This document shows positions 12,000-24,964 of a stretch of 64,000 nt of DNA, one piece after another. Location of the stretch: NCBI RefSeq assembly GCF_051020975.1, contig NC_135041.1:7514256-7578255 (forward strand), given 5' to 3'. Within the stretch, counting starts at the first letter, position 1; each line of letters starts with the position of its first letter. The notes beneath the pieces are model-generated. The model worked only from the letters and a program-made list of their open reading frames with translations, was not told where the DNA came from and ran no database searches. Position numbers and translations under genes: made by a program. The stretch comes from Osmia lignaria lignaria (lineage: Eukaryota; Arthropoda; Insecta; Hymenoptera; Megachilidae).

Positions 12000-14900
12000 C
12001 GACCGATTACGTGAAATTTAACGCGGCGAAAATATGGGAGAGAGATGACGATTCGCGTGAATTCGCTCGTCACTAATTCGGCTTAAATGACACAAAGATA
12101 ATGATACACGAGCGACGAGGTGTGACGACAAGGTCGACAGAGATGGGCCGTGAAATATCGTCGGGATGAAAGTACCTGTTTCGACGTACCACTTTTTATG
12201 GTCAATCGTTTTCTTTTTAAGAAGGATTAACGCGTCTTCCATATTTCATCTCTTTAACCCTTTTGTTATCCTTATAATTTTAATCAAGATTCTTGGTTTA
12301 ATTAAGACGTCGAAGAATACACCGTAAATATCGTAGCAAGGAATACGGGTTAATATTCTTTTTCTTTCAGAAATTAGTAATAAGCTCCGCTCAGCGAGGA
12401 AGCTCTGATCCGTGAAATTTTCTTAGAAAAAGCTAACAGTTTCAAAGATAATAATCGAGACAGGGTATAAAGCAAAACTGTACACTCTAATTCACCGAAT
12501 TACTTCTGGAGCAAAAGGAATCCATCCTCTGGGTTACCATTTCTAGACGTGGCCTACATTCAGACCAACCTTATCTCTCGAATGTATATCGCTGTCTTTT
12601 TGCAAAAGTGTCAGAAAACCATAGCAATTATACAGACAAGTTAAACTCGTCGAACAATAGAAACATTTATAGAGTGCATCAGTAACATCCAACACGTTGA
12701 GATAAAAATTCGTCCTTAATATTTTTCTTTAACGAGATAAAATTATCCCCCTGGGATTCGTACCGTCAGGTACCGAAAGTGAAATTTTTCACTTAATGTC
12801 AAACGTCTGCGAAGCAATTTCTGCGAAGATTAAGCATTAGGAAAAGAGGAGAGAGTCGACGAGTTATAGACGAAGCGGGAACGGGACGAACGGTCGTGGA
12901 GGGTGGAGACGCGATACTCGAAGCGGAAAAGCGTTTAGAGAGTTAGGGCAGTTCTGCCAGAGGAAGCGATGATTTACCGGGCGACATAAATAATAAAGTA
13001 TTTCACAGAGCATCGGAACTTTCTGCGATTATCGAGCAGTGACATTTGGAAAATCGCGAACGCCTTTTGCGATCACTGAACGATGCTCTTCCGCATGGAT
13101 TTCATGGTATATGGCGTGTTTACTTCTTAGTGTCATTTCTATAGACTTTTAGATTTTCTATATTTGTCTCGATACCGCGGCAATAAATAGTTACAGGAAA
13201 AAGTACACAGCCGATGTACATCGGATAGAAATATAATTGATGGTTAATTAACAAACGTATCTGATAAAAGCGGTCCGCCTAATGAACCTCGTTCACGCTT
13301 GATGGATCGTCGTACATCCGCGCGTTCTCGATTCTAATCTCTGGCATCGACAAGCGAAACGAAGATGGTAATACCACGGACTGTTTGTTCGCTCGCGATG
13401 GAGGCAGTCGCACGACGTCTTAACTGCATGCCACCCCGTAAACCTCGGCTTATCTGGAATTTATAGTAAAACGGGTCGTTTCTTCGGCTCGAGCGGGAAC
13501 TTCAGCCGGTACAACCATTAAAGCCGACGCTAGGTAATGCTTGCTTTCGTCGGGATGCACCACCAGCAAACCCGTTGCCCGATCTACGCGAAGAACAGCT
13601 CTGGATGTCGTGGCAGGAAATACGATAGTCGATCTTGCTCTATCCGACCTCTTCTTTTACCTTTCTACCTCGCGATGAAACGCTTCCAGACTGGCTGAGA
13701 AATAGGTTACGCTAGTCAAACAGGGAATCGTTGATCAGATGGGATCTTTATCCTTCTACAACCGTAAGCTCGTATATATCGAGTTTATACGAGGTGTATC
13801 GATTCCGGGCATGTAAACGTTATCTTTTACAAAAATATTTACGGTATTTACAAGATACAAAAGCATTTAGGTGTGACAAATCGAATTGGAGTTAACCGAG
13901 GACGAGAATAAAAGAGACAGCACCGTGCGAATTATGGAGATTCGTTCGATTCGGGACACGGATTTCTGTACAGCTTGCTCGTCGAAGAACAGAGACAAAT
14001 TGCATACGATTTTCGAAACGTTCCAGTTTCCGATCTTGCCACCGGCCGTGTGAAACGATGCCGGAAATAGTGGCTCTTTAATTGCTCTTGTTAAGCTTCA
14101 CGGTTGGTCGAGCACTGCTTTAGGATTCCATAGTGATTAAATTGATGCTTTTGAGACCGCTTAGCTCGTGTTTTCTGTACCCAGTTGAATATTTCACTTT
14201 GATAACTCCTGAAGAGTAGAAAGTTTTCAACATTGTTATCTGCGTTTTCGTACCTATTCAAGAATATCTTGAAGGGTGAGAACGAGAATATGTAGAAAGT
14301 AGGTCACGCGATAGAATCCACACGAATGACTTCGTAAATATCGATTTTATCGAAAATTGCTTCGTACAAATGGGGTATCATTTTTGTATAGAAGAAAATG
14401 AAGTCTAAATGTTATCCAGGCTTTAGTTTAAACTCTGCTTTCAGCTTTGCCCATCAAATAATAGCTCTTTCCAAACGGAGAAAAATCGAGCTTTTCAATT
14501 TCATTCCCATACGTTATTCAGTAAACTGAACTCGTCTAATTAAAAACACTCTGTTCCAACAATTCACGATTCTCTTTGTAAATGCACTCGACCTTTCCTA
14601 GACAGAAAGGCTAACATCGAGCAGTCAGATACCTAATTATCCCATAGCTTCGACATAACTTTCAAATCGAAGTACCAAACTGTCTCGAGTGGCGGTATTA
14701 AAATGTTCCTGAAGATAAAAGAAAAGCCTATATGCAATGCAAAAGCGGATAATTTCTTTGATCAATCACCTTAATGCATATCTATTTGAGCGATTAAAAT
14801 ACTTGTCTCTAGAAGAAAAAAAAAATTATTCTTCAACTAAGAGGGCAAGGTAGCATCTGGCTGCGTTATGAAAATCGCAATTGCACTTTGCGTTTATTTA

Positions 14901-16350
14901 AAGGCGTATGCAAATGATGTCGTCCCGGAAGAGAGGCCGGAAAAGCTTGCACGCGACCTTAAGATCGGCTCGAGACCAGCCGTGACAAGCATCGATCCAA
15001 GCTGGATGCATTCGCGACCCACGGCATGCAAATCGCTCCCAATTACCGAGAGTGGTGCTCCTTTATATCCGCGTGTAGGGCGAGTTTTCATTTCGGTATC
15101 GTTTCCGGATCAGCAACGATCGAGCCGTTGACGCTCATTACGAGGCCACGCGCGTTCATCGCGATGCTAACGAGTGACGCTAATTAAAATCAGCCAAATC
15201 GATCTGTTTGAGTGGACGAGTTATTTTCGTGGTTGGTTATTTGATTTTCTCGTTCAAACGTGTACCGAGATCATCGAATCTCGATTCGCTTTCGAATAAT
15301 CAAGGTTGGAAAGCTTACAGAATCGAAGAATTATTATTACAATAATTCAACAAATTAATATAATCAGATAATCATAACCTGTCATTAATTAGACTTAAGA
15401 CTCTTAACGATTGTAAATAATAATTAAGAAAGAAATTCAAATATTTTACTACAAGTTTCAATATAAGACATCCTTTCCATTTCACGATAAACCAAGATTG
15501 TATAGGTTTCACTTAATCGAAGTGCATAATAACGTGACAGAGATTACCGAGCAGCCATAACAAGAAACTAATCGTTCATCGATCCCGTAATCAATCACTC
15601 TGTATTCGCGTTCGTCGAATGATCTACGCTTTAATCACGAATGCTATTAATTCATTGTGATCGGTTGGATATATGGTATTGTGTTTGATCAGCTGACACG
15701 GAGGATGCTCGAGGATCGATTTGGTGGTACATCAATAAAAAGAGTGACCGGGATTCCTTAATCGTTCGGTGAAAACAGGGAAGTGGGTCTTGTCTTGAGA
15801 ACAGTTGTAGGGATTCTTGTTGGAGGGCGTTGCACGGAGTAAGCGCGAACTTCTCGCTTTGATTCGAGAGAACGCTTTCAACGGTTCAACGGGATTCGTG
15901 TCTTCGTTGTATTGTTGATAACCGAGGGTCGAGCAACCAGGCCGGCACAATGCAAATTACGCTATAAGTCGACGAGGAAACGCAATATGGGTAAAATGAG
16001 TTCGCCGAGGGTGGGTCTGACGAAAGTTATTTGAATTTCAAAGCTGCCGAAACGAAGATGGCTGTGGCACATTGTATCTGGACTTCTGTTATCAAAATCG
16101 AACTATCGTATATTCAATGATTTATCTATTTTTCTCTTAATTATTTCAAATCTATCGAAAGCCTGTCGATAACGTTTGAAAACACACGTGCTAGAAATGA
16201 CGGATTAACGAATGAAAAATGAATTTCCAGGTATAAAATACTTTGAATCATTCACGATACGTATCTCTAAGGATTTTGAAAATTGCGTTCGTATCGTCGT
16301 AAGTCTATCGAGGTGCGGATGTAGCGATAAGGCTGTCTATAAATCCGCGT
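12000..16350. other. gene-free stretch
   Basis: No gene can be supported. The stretch contains CpG-rich patches, for example near 12,850-13,000 and 13,280-13,640, between AT-rich parts. A TTAACCC word at 12,254 and CGGGTTAA at 12,347 are about 100 bp apart, but their ends share only CCC, so no element is called. A strong pyrimidine-rich acceptor-like site at about 12,360-12,371 is followed by stops in all three frames before any donor. Confidence 0.55.
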
Positions 16351-16351
16351 G

Positions 16352-16516
16352 GCTGGAGGGAAACAGAAAAGACAAGCTGGAACGATACGGTGGACCGGTG
16401 GTAAGACGAAGAGGGAGGAACAGGAGGAGCGTAGGTTGGCAAAGAGGGTGGGCGACGGTCGAAGGGTGAGAAACGGGTGAGAGGATAGAAAAAGAGGGAG
16501 AAACGAAGAACTGGGG
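16352..16516 (+). repeat. polypurine-rich tract
   Basis: The plus strand carries GAGGGAGGAACAGGAGGAGC, AGAGGATAGAAAAAGAGGGA and similar words. As at 5.8 kb it is purine-rich without a fixed repeat unit and produces Ser/Leu/Pro-rich chance frames on the other strand. Neighbouring sequence offers no gene. Confidence 0.5.
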
Positions 16517-16975
16517 CACAGTGCTATCGATGCATTCGGGCGAAACCCGTACACTCCCCCTTTTCTCTTCATCGTCCTCGTTCGTCGTTTCGTTCCCTCT
16601 TTCGGACTGGAACTACCCTCCCGTGGCTCTGTTCGGCGCCGAAGCAACCGTTTTCGGAACTACACTTATAGATGTACCTGAAGATCTTTGCGACGATGCA
16701 GCGATAATCCTACATCTGGCTAAACCTTCTTATTGCACGTACACTAACGTTCAAAAGTATTTAATCATAGGTCAGACAGAATATATATTGATTTTTACTA
16801 CTTAAATTTTGTAAGTACAGAGATAGATGTCAAAGACTGCGGTAAGATTTAAAAAATTTGCATCCTGTATTAAATAGAGAATGCAAAATATAAGTAAATA
16901 ATATTTATTGCTTCTTCGTTATTCGTATGTGATTCACAATTAGAATTGTAATTCTTACAATTGTCTACACGTGTC

Positions 16976-16996
16976 CTAATTACAATTAGTAATTAG
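16976..16996. repeat. short perfect hairpin rich in TAAT/ATTA
   Basis: CTAATTAC and GTAATTAG form an 8-bp stem around the 5-base AATTA loop. The preceding 40 bases also contain several AATTG/CAATT words in both orientations. It could be a homeodomain-type binding cluster, whose core is TAAT, or simple AT-rich symmetry. Function is unknown. Confidence 0.4.
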
Positions 16997-17331
16997 CGAT
17001 TTAGTTCTTTAATTTTTTTTGTTTCCATGCCCTACATATGGAACGAAGAGCTTTTGAGCAGCAGTGTACGTGTACCTGAGCGAAGCTTACGTTTGCATAT
17101 CAGAGAGACAGGAGCCCAGTCGGCGATGTCGGTTCGGTGACTTTTTTGTTTGTCCCGGAACGAGTGTCCGACCATGCTCTAGCTTGGGGCATAATCGATT
17201 TTACTCGGTCGTAGAAGGAGATCCTGCTGGAGAATACGTTCCGTCGGGACCTGGTACTCTGAGATCCTTCGCGTCGTTCGCTGAAATTTGATGCTTTTTC
17301 AACGAGCTTCGTCCACGTCTGCGGAGCTTAC

Positions 17332-17399
17332 CTTGCTCCTCTTTTCCGTCGAGCTAGGAATGTTTAAATTAAAATTGTTTGATCGTTGGACCCGCGTCT
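17332..17399 (-). other. candidate small exon with both splice sites
   Basis: On the minus strand TACTAGGTTTCAG precedes and AAG|GTAAGC follows a 68-bp segment. One frame is open throughout: after two leading bases it gives TRVQRSNNFNLNIPSS and ends TEKRSK on a complete codon; the other two frames stop. The donor matches the consensus well and the acceptor has a branch-like TACTAG, but there is no homology evidence. A chance pair is quite possible. It could also be a non-coding exon. Confidence 0.18.
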
Positions 17400-18243
17400 C
17401 TGAAACCTAGTAACACCCTCGGCACGAGTGCCGCAGTGGAAAGAACCGGGATTGGTCCGACAATCTACGAAATGGATTTTTAAAAATGTTGAGAATTTAT
17501 TTTTTAATCTGATGTTTCAACCTTGTGTTTCGAAATGTTACGGTACATTTAAGGGGGTTAACGAAAATAACACATATATGTTGTAGAAGGGATTTGGTAG
17601 ATTTTTTACGGGATTTTCCCTTACACTTTCTAGACGCAATAAATGGTATATCAGGAAATACGAGTTACAATGATTTGTTGATAACAACAAATAACGCTTT
17701 GCCTGCGTTGATATCGCGTTCACAGTTCCATGAAAACGTGACGCTTTAAATGAACGAACAATTGATATTTGTTTTCCGCTGCGTTATTACGCATACTCTG
17801 TTTAATGAATTTTAGTGACGTCTGTTTGATTTCGCCGCTATTCCAGAAAGTACACTCACAAGGAAGATTCGAAATTGCGTTGTGTACGGAAAATTATAAA
17901 CGATAAAATAAATTACAATCTACTCGCTTATGAATTCAATATAAAATTAGAAATTATTCTCTTCATTAACTTTCTCCAAAAGACACCAAGAATTCGTCCA
18001 GAAGGTCGGCGACGCACGGAGTTCCAAGTTTTTCTTATCAAATCATCTAACGTTTATATCTAGTGTTACCCTAAAATTTTCTAATGTATTCCTCAGATGT
18101 ACACCAGCTTTGTAAATAGCAACTTAGTTGCAATTGTTTTATACTGAATGCATTTAAATAGCCAATAGCACCGTATTTCACTGAATACGAGTTTATCGAA
18201 CGGTGTTCAATCTCTAATGCATCAATTAGCATTCTCCAGAGAG

Positions 18244-18331
18244 GCCGAGTACAGCGGATTTACAAGTTTGTTAATGTTCGCCCAGTGATTTACTAAGGAC
18301 TCTTTTAAAACAAACGAGCTGTACACTCGGC
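18244..18331. repeat. inverted repeat with 12-14 bp arms
   Basis: GCCGAGTACAGC at 18,244-18,255 is matched by GCTGTACACTCGGC at 18,318-18,331, which is its reverse complement with a two-base insertion. The spacer is about 62 bp and AT-rich. No target-site duplication is visible. It may be a small hairpin or a chance pair. Confidence 0.4.
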
Positions 18332-19097
18332 ACAAGGACGCGTAACTCGGTCAGTTTATCTTTTTATTTTTTTCTTTCCTTTTTCGACACTTTTCGAGGA
18401 TTTATGAACCACGCAAGGTATGGCAAGTTGTTAACGTTGGAAACCGCTATTTTCTTGACAATGCGACGAAATGAATGCTTCTTTCGTGGCGCGTGAATTC
18501 TGCAACGTTTCAAAGCTTGCGAGCTTTCTTTCTTGACAATATACTTCACTCTTGCAAATGTTTGAAGTATCTCGAGCTCGTGCACGTTACGCAGAGGGCT
18601 TCGTCTTTCAGGAAATTCTTCGATTTCGTCAAACTTCGTTGGCACAATATATACATGTCACAAGTAAATAAGAACGTAATTTAGAGAATTAAGAGCCAAC
18701 ACGTTTCTTCTCGCATCTTCTCGCATTAGATTCAAAAGGCTGTAGAAAAAAAAGAATATCAATTTACCTCAAAGAAAGGAAATTAGTTTCTTTTCAGAAC
18801 ACAAAAGTTTCTTGCGTTCATTTTGATTACCACTTTGATTCACGCACAAAGGAGACTGCATTGTTTCTTCAATTTCATTACTGCTGCTGCACTAGAAGGA
18901 AGAGGTCGCCGTCATCTAACAAGCTCTTTAATCTTCATGGAATCCTGAATAAATAACTGAAGCAAAATTCGTTAGTCGAATTAAAAACGCTGTTATTGCC
19001 TGTCCGTTGGGCCGTAGACAAAGACAAAACCAGCTTGTTTTCCTTTCTTCCGAGTTACCTTCGTCTTCAGCAACGAATTTCTTCTCTGCCGACTCAC

Positions 19098-19182
19098 CAG
19101 ACCCGAAATGTTGTATCCTCTTCAACTTGTCGAGGATCGTTCCGCGAGAATTATTCTCTTGAAAGGCGACCCGACTCGCCAT
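19098..19182 (-). other. candidate coding start with strong donor
   Basis: An ATG at 19,182 on the minus strand opens a frame starting MASRVAFQENNSRGTILDK and remaining open to the donor CTG|GTGAGTCGG 85 bp later. The donor is strong. The bases before ATG (TTGA) are not a strong initiation context. The frame also continues open past the donor, and no product is recognised. Weak evidence. Confidence 0.15.
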
Positions 19183-22100
19183 TCAAATCACGTTTCCTCG
19201 CATATTTAGCGCCGTTGTGATTCCACTTTTCTGTCTGCTACTCCGTTCCTTTAAATTTGAAACAATCGCCTTGATCTTGTTCCTGCGTTTACATCGATAC
19301 GCTTTTTACGTTCGCGACCGTTGATCTAGCATCTGAACTAAAGGATGAAAATAAATTCTTCAGCAAAGGTGTCGACCATCTGGTGTGGATTAGATGACAG
19401 AACAATGTATCGACGTACAGTTTTCGCTGCCACGTCATCAGGATACGTGACACCAGCAAGAAACATTTCGAGTTTTAGCCAAAGTGTAAACAACCGTGGA
19501 CCGTGTCCGGTGATATTTGAAGGCGTGTTTGAATTGGCTGGCGCTACAGCGTGAACTCATATGTCACCGTTTCCAACGACCTCGATACCTTCCAAACAAC
19601 GCGAGAGACAGAATTTCAATCTTCAAGTTTTCCAAGGATTTCCTCGAACACCGTAGCGATGAAATTTTGCAAGTTTTGAAACTTGATTCCACCGCGAAGC
19701 AACTTGTCGAATCTTACTTTCTTTCTTTACGAACAGATGGGTCGTTGTTGAGAAACTTCCTGTGATTACACGCGTGAAGAAACTGAAATTTTTTTTACAA
19801 TTAAATATGAACTTGTAGGGTTATTTAACTAAACGTAACGACGAGAATTACATTTGGGAAAGAGTTCGGTCAAATTTTAGGTTCATCAGAAGCTATTTGA
19901 TCGTTTTCCAATCAGTCCATCACTGTAACTCATCCATAATGCAACGCCTGACATATTACGCTGAAATCAACGGAATTTATTATCATTCCAATCTAAAAGC
20001 ATCGTTATAGGGGTTACTTTAAAATACTAGCGATCGAACCGTGTAAAATAGAAACGAATGCCTTTACTTTTAATGGCGGCTACATTCCGTTGAGCTATTT
20101 CGAGAATTGATCGTCAAATTGGTCCGGACCAATTGACCCGGATAACATAAGTAGAAAGTTCAATATTCTTACCGACCAGTACTATGCAACTTTGTAAAAT
20201 TTTCCAGAACTTCCTGCAATGCCTCTTATTGTAATTACTTTTATCTAATCGTATCAATATACATTATAATAGTGGTAGGTTGTTAACAGAAGAGGATCAA
20301 AAAGCTTAAAGAACTTACGTTCCTAGTTGTTATAGAAGGGTTCAACAATTTTACAGGAGATTTCATTGAAAAATTTATAAAATTAATAATATAAACTCGT
20401 CAGAACGTGTAAACTCTCGAAAACAAGTAGTTCCACGAGTTTATAATTACATCCTTTCAAAGCTATATTATGTTGCGTGCGTTGTAAAGCTTAGGACGCA
20501 ATGGAACAACCCTTTGGACCAAGTTGTAGGAAATTAATAGCCAATTTTCAATCGGAGAAGGTTAAGCAAAACTGGATACGAAGCAGGGGGAAACTGGAGG
20601 AAATTCAGGATTCGACTGACCGTTCAATATTCGTGGACAAAATCTGAAGCGGATAAGTTTAATGAGCCACGACTAAGCGGTTGTTTATCACGAGATCGTG
20701 CGTAACCGTCTGTTAAGCTGACAACATTACAATTAACGCGACGAGCGGCTGTTATTCGACTATTTAACGCGCGTTTACCCTCGTATCCGCTAGCCGGTCG
20801 CGAGCTAGTTCCGCGCCAAATGAAGTTTCAACGCAATCGGTGACTACAGATGTAAAAGGCTTTGTTTTCGATGGGTCCCAGACACTCCCAGATGAGAGCA
20901 GGCCTCTAAATTCCACTTTTGTGGATTTTAGATCTGTGCTCTAGTGATGTCGCTTCTCTACATCCCTTGCTGCTCCTCTTGTTGCTGTGATATAGCAAGA
21001 CTGAGCTCGAGACACTGACTGGCAATCAGTAATGGGGTATAGTGTTTAATATCGAACCAATCTGCTATTGCCATCAATCTGCGTTAGACTGTTGCAGTGC
21101 GAAGTATTTCACATTTTTATATGAAACAGGATAGATCAGACGGCGTTCGTTCTCAAAGTATAAATTCAAAATCCCTTAAAGTTACTATCGCAATTACAAC
21201 GAGGCGCTGGTTACAAAAACGCTGAAGATCTCTTCTTATACAATTACGCTTGGTTTCCTTTCGCGTTACTGCGATTATATTACCGTTGATTTCTCCGTGC
21301 TCGTTTTTTCCCCGAGCCTGCAACCTCAGCCGCGGTCATGAAATAAACATAAAATTAAATTGGACACGACTGACAGAGGATTCCTTGGCCGCTCCAGAGA
21401 CAGCGATAACAATTTCCCCGGCTGGATAAGCGAAAAATTATCGCGACGATCAAATTTGTTGAAAGATCCGATCCGTTAATTGGCGAGGAACATTTGCTGA
21501 TAGATACAATATACTGAGATTAATATTATTTGCAGTACAGAGCCAATTATATATTTTTATACAGGGATAAATTTGAAAATTAATCAGTCAATTAATAATC
21601 CTCATCATTGGAATTTTAAGTAGTACCCGCACAGTTTTCTATGTTTCCCTACAGCGCTGCACGTCTGACTAGATATATGAATATTCTACTGATGAAGTAC
21701 ACGGGATCAATTAATTCATTGATCATGGGCTACTGTTACTCGCTAAATAATTATTTCTGCATGGATTCATTAATTAATTTAGTTCTATGCGTATTATTCT
21801 CATCATCGCCGCACAGTACGCGGCAGAGATTATAAATGAATACGGAAACTGGGATCCACAGGAGGTTTACAATTTAACATTAATGCTTTCACTAATTTTA
21901 ATCCTGGAAATCAGTAAATTAATCACCGGACGTTCGAACGGAAAAATAATAAAACTGCACACTCTTCGATTCCTTGCCTTAAATCCATTTTAAACGATGC
22001 ACTCGATTTATCTCCGCTGTCTGCGATTTTGCAGCATACTTTAGAGACGATAGGTCCATATTTTGAACGTCGACAGAACTGTCGTCGGATCCAGAAACGT

Positions 22101-22785
22101 TTTTCCCCCCGTTCTGGTGAAATCCTTTAACCCGATGGGGTTGCTTGCTGAAATTCTGAAACGAATTAACGCGTCGAACACGAAGGACGAGCACGGAGCA
22201 GCCATAAACGATAAATGGTGGGTAACAAGTTTTGAAATAATTATCAACATCTTCCTGTAGCCGAACGTTAAATATTCATAAGGCGTTTCAAGATATTCCG
22301 GTTAACGCGCGACGTGACCGTGGACCTTGTCCTTAATTAACAGCTTTATGAAATAGACCGTTGACGGAGGGGAATCTCCGAGGTTCTTCGGCTTTAATAA
22401 CTTCTCGAACACAACGGACGTCGTGTTTCGCGAGGGGAACACAACGCGCGACAACGACTACCGTTCGAGATTAAACGAGACGATTTGCCAGCTAGGAAAT
22501 ACGGGTCGCGACTTTGCTGGAAAATTAGTTAACTCTGGCCTGTGTGCACGACTGTGTAAAGATGGTGCTTCACGTTTGATGAAATATTCAAAAAGCAAAG
22601 GGAAGGTGTAAGTCTAAGGATAGCTGATGTGAAATGCATTAACTTAGAGGCGATTGATGAAAATAATTTCATATACTACAAATTGAAAAAAAAAATTATT
22701 AAATGGAATTATGTTAGATTTCAGGTGTTAGCTATTAGATAAGATATCTGATAATAAAAAATGCAGAACACACCGGGCTGTTTCC
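19183..22785. other. gene-free stretch
   Basis: No gene is supported. It contains the palindrome at 20,117-20,134, AT-rich parts with short chance frames (for example around 21,640-22,000), and a block at 20,860-21,010 of more even composition with CTCC/TGCT words but no splice or RNA signature that I recognise. Confidence 0.55.
20117..20134. repeat. 18-bp perfect palindrome
   Basis: AATTGGTCCGGACCAATT is fully self-complementary. Adding the flanking GTC (20,113-20,115) and GAC (20,135-20,137), with one extra A on the left, extends the symmetry to 24 bases. It could be a dimeric protein-binding site or the centre of an old inverted repeat. No longer arms are visible. Confidence 0.6.
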
Positions 22786-22992
22786 ATGGAAACACGCATA
22801 GCTATCGTTCAAGACCTAAATGCAGGGTTAATACTAGAAATGCCAAACGATCAAATCGAACTCCTCACCGAAATGCTTGCATCTCTAGTCGAAATTGGCA
22901 CGGATGTCCGACATCTCATAAGCCAGATCCTGCGAGATGTATGCTATAGTGGCATCCGCAGCTACGACCCTCGATGCCGTAATTATCTTTGA
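22786..22992 (+). other. small ORF with coding-like composition, unknown
   Basis: A 68-codon frame from ATG (context TTCCATGG) to TGA. The peptide is acidic and looks helical: it includes IVQDLNAGLILEMPND, IELLTEMLASLVEIG and VRHLISQILRDVCYSG, with leucine/isoleucine spaced as in amphipathic helices. It lacks the Ser/Arg/Tyr/Phe bias of chance frames nearby, and codon third positions are varied. The frame opens after a TAG near 22,731, just after an acceptor-like AGATTTCAG. A second frame is also open for 62 codons, which weakens the case. It could be a real small exon, a transposon-protein fragment, or chance. Confidence 0.2.
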
Positions 22993-24770
22993 TAGCTTAT
23001 CGAATTGCTACCAACGCTAATTGTTCGCGTTACATTCCATCCATCGGATGATCTAAACTCTAATATAAATGAGATAATTGGGAAACACCACTGATCAAGC
23101 GATCAACAGATAGTAATTGGATTGAATGGTTAAAATGAAACTATTAAAAGAAACGATAAACGTTTCTGTATAACTGTGTATTGAAAACTTTTGAATTGTA
23201 CATTTGATTTCATTCACACTTGAAAGTCTTCCAAAGGATGCAAAAGTATAAATCTCTTGTTATTCGGTTACTTAGTGTCAAAGTCTGAAATTTCCCTTGC
23301 TCGATGTCGCGTCAAAGAAATCCTTTAAGTCGTTCAGACGTTAACTGCTTTGGATCTCCGTTGAATTTCATCTACTCGTGAATAAGTTGAACGACAAAGA
23401 GGCGTAAGAAGTGGAAAAGAAATTACTCTGGCATTACGAATAAACCCGGCACGCATTGTAATTCTTAACATTACGAGAAACTCCAGCTGAAGGACATTAA
23501 CTCTCGCGAGCAGCTTATACGGATCAAGCTCTGTTTCGCGCAGAAACATTTCGCTGATTTAAGCGTTTCCACGAGGACAAAGAAGATTTGAAAGTCGACT
23601 CTAATGCGATACAACTGAAAGCAACCCCCGTATTGTCTCCAACAAGCTCTCTAACTTTGAGTAACAACGTGAACTCTCTTCCAAATAAAAACGAATAACA
23701 TCAGACAAATATATGAACAGAAATCTGCAATATTCAGAATTATTCAAAGGAGACGGATATATTAAAAATCAGAATCAGAATTTCAGAGATTCCTCGTTCG
23801 TGTTTTGTATGCACGACTGACGTACGAATCTATTGAGCACAACGAAATTATAGTGTTCTAGTAGAGCAGACAAGTAGAGAATAGACAAGGCTAACAACAA
23901 AGTTGTTGGTTCGATTTTGAATAATAAAACATAGCCGGCGATGGTTCGGTTCGGTATGAATAATGTACGGCTTATTTATCTATGTAACTATGAATTAATT
24001 AACTAAATATGCAAACTTTGTTGTGTTTGGAGCAAATCGTTATAATGTTTAAGTTATAACGAATACTTGCACATGAAAATCCTGATAATTATATCTGAAT
24101 TTCATTGTTGCTTTGTACACAGAAGGTGTATACCATGTTAAAGTCTCTTTAACCACTGATTCAACCAAGATAAATATTCAAGATATTTTTAACTACCTGC
24201 ACTCTGGACCAAAGCATTTATCACTTGTCCGAGTCAAGAAACGTCCGAGGGGTTAAATTTTTCTAGAAAACGATCCATCTTAACCACCACCACTGTGTGA
24301 CGCGTAAAAGATTTGAAAAAATGCATTTCTTGGGTACCGGACCCTCGAATGATTAATAGGATTCGTGTATCGTCGCATCTTTCTACGACAGTGACATTAT
24401 TTTCATTCAAAGCGAGAGATTCTTCGTCATAAATTAAATTGAATAAGCATTTACATGTGTTTCTTGTGATGGAACTAATTAATTTGCGCGATTTGAATGC
24501 GGTTTCAGCGCCAATTTAACAATCATATATAATTTCATGATTTTAGCATACAAATTTCATAAAGAACGTGGATTTGTAATTATATCGAACACAAATATGC
24601 AACGTGTGTGTTGCTTTGTATTATTTTAATGAATTTCAAAGAGCTTAAATTCAATGCTCGATATCAATCATTTCCGAAATGTCCACTTCATTCCGTTAAT
24701 TCGGTTTAATCTAAATCCTGTTTATTTCGATTTCTATGCGTAATTATTTTATTCTGTACAACAAGGGTTT

Positions 24771-24860
24771 ACACGTGTAGTGCGTGGAACATAGGGTGTA
24801 GCGTGTTTGTTATACGGTGAAGGGTGTAGGTTGTAGGGTGTAACGTGTAACGTATAGCAT
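24771..24860 (+). repeat. degenerate GTGTAGGGT-type short repeat
   Basis: About 90 bases are built from variants of GTGTAG, GGGTGTAG and GTGTAACG, for example AAGGGTGTAGGTTGTAGGGT. The unit is roughly 8-10 bases and imperfect. It does not match the insect telomere unit TTAGG. It lies just upstream of the fold-back element at 24,965. Confidence 0.55.
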
Positions 24861-24964
24861 ACAGCTTGTGCAGCAGCCCACAAATATACCTTTGCATTTA
24901 ATGAAAATCGCACTTTTATCAAAAATAATATCGTGTCAATAATTTTTATTAGAAGATACTACAC

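Noticed and set aside
12254..12353. TTAACCC ... GGGTTAA pair about 100 bp apart
   Set aside because: Only CCC is shared between the inverted ends beyond TTAA; too little to call a mobile element.
12355..12420. Strong acceptor TTCTTTTTCTTTCAG at about 12,357-12,371
   Set aside because: All three frames after it stop quickly and no consensus donor follows nearby.
24771..24860. Interstitial telomere repeat
   Set aside because: The GTGTAGGGT-type units do not match the insect TTAGG unit in sequence or period.
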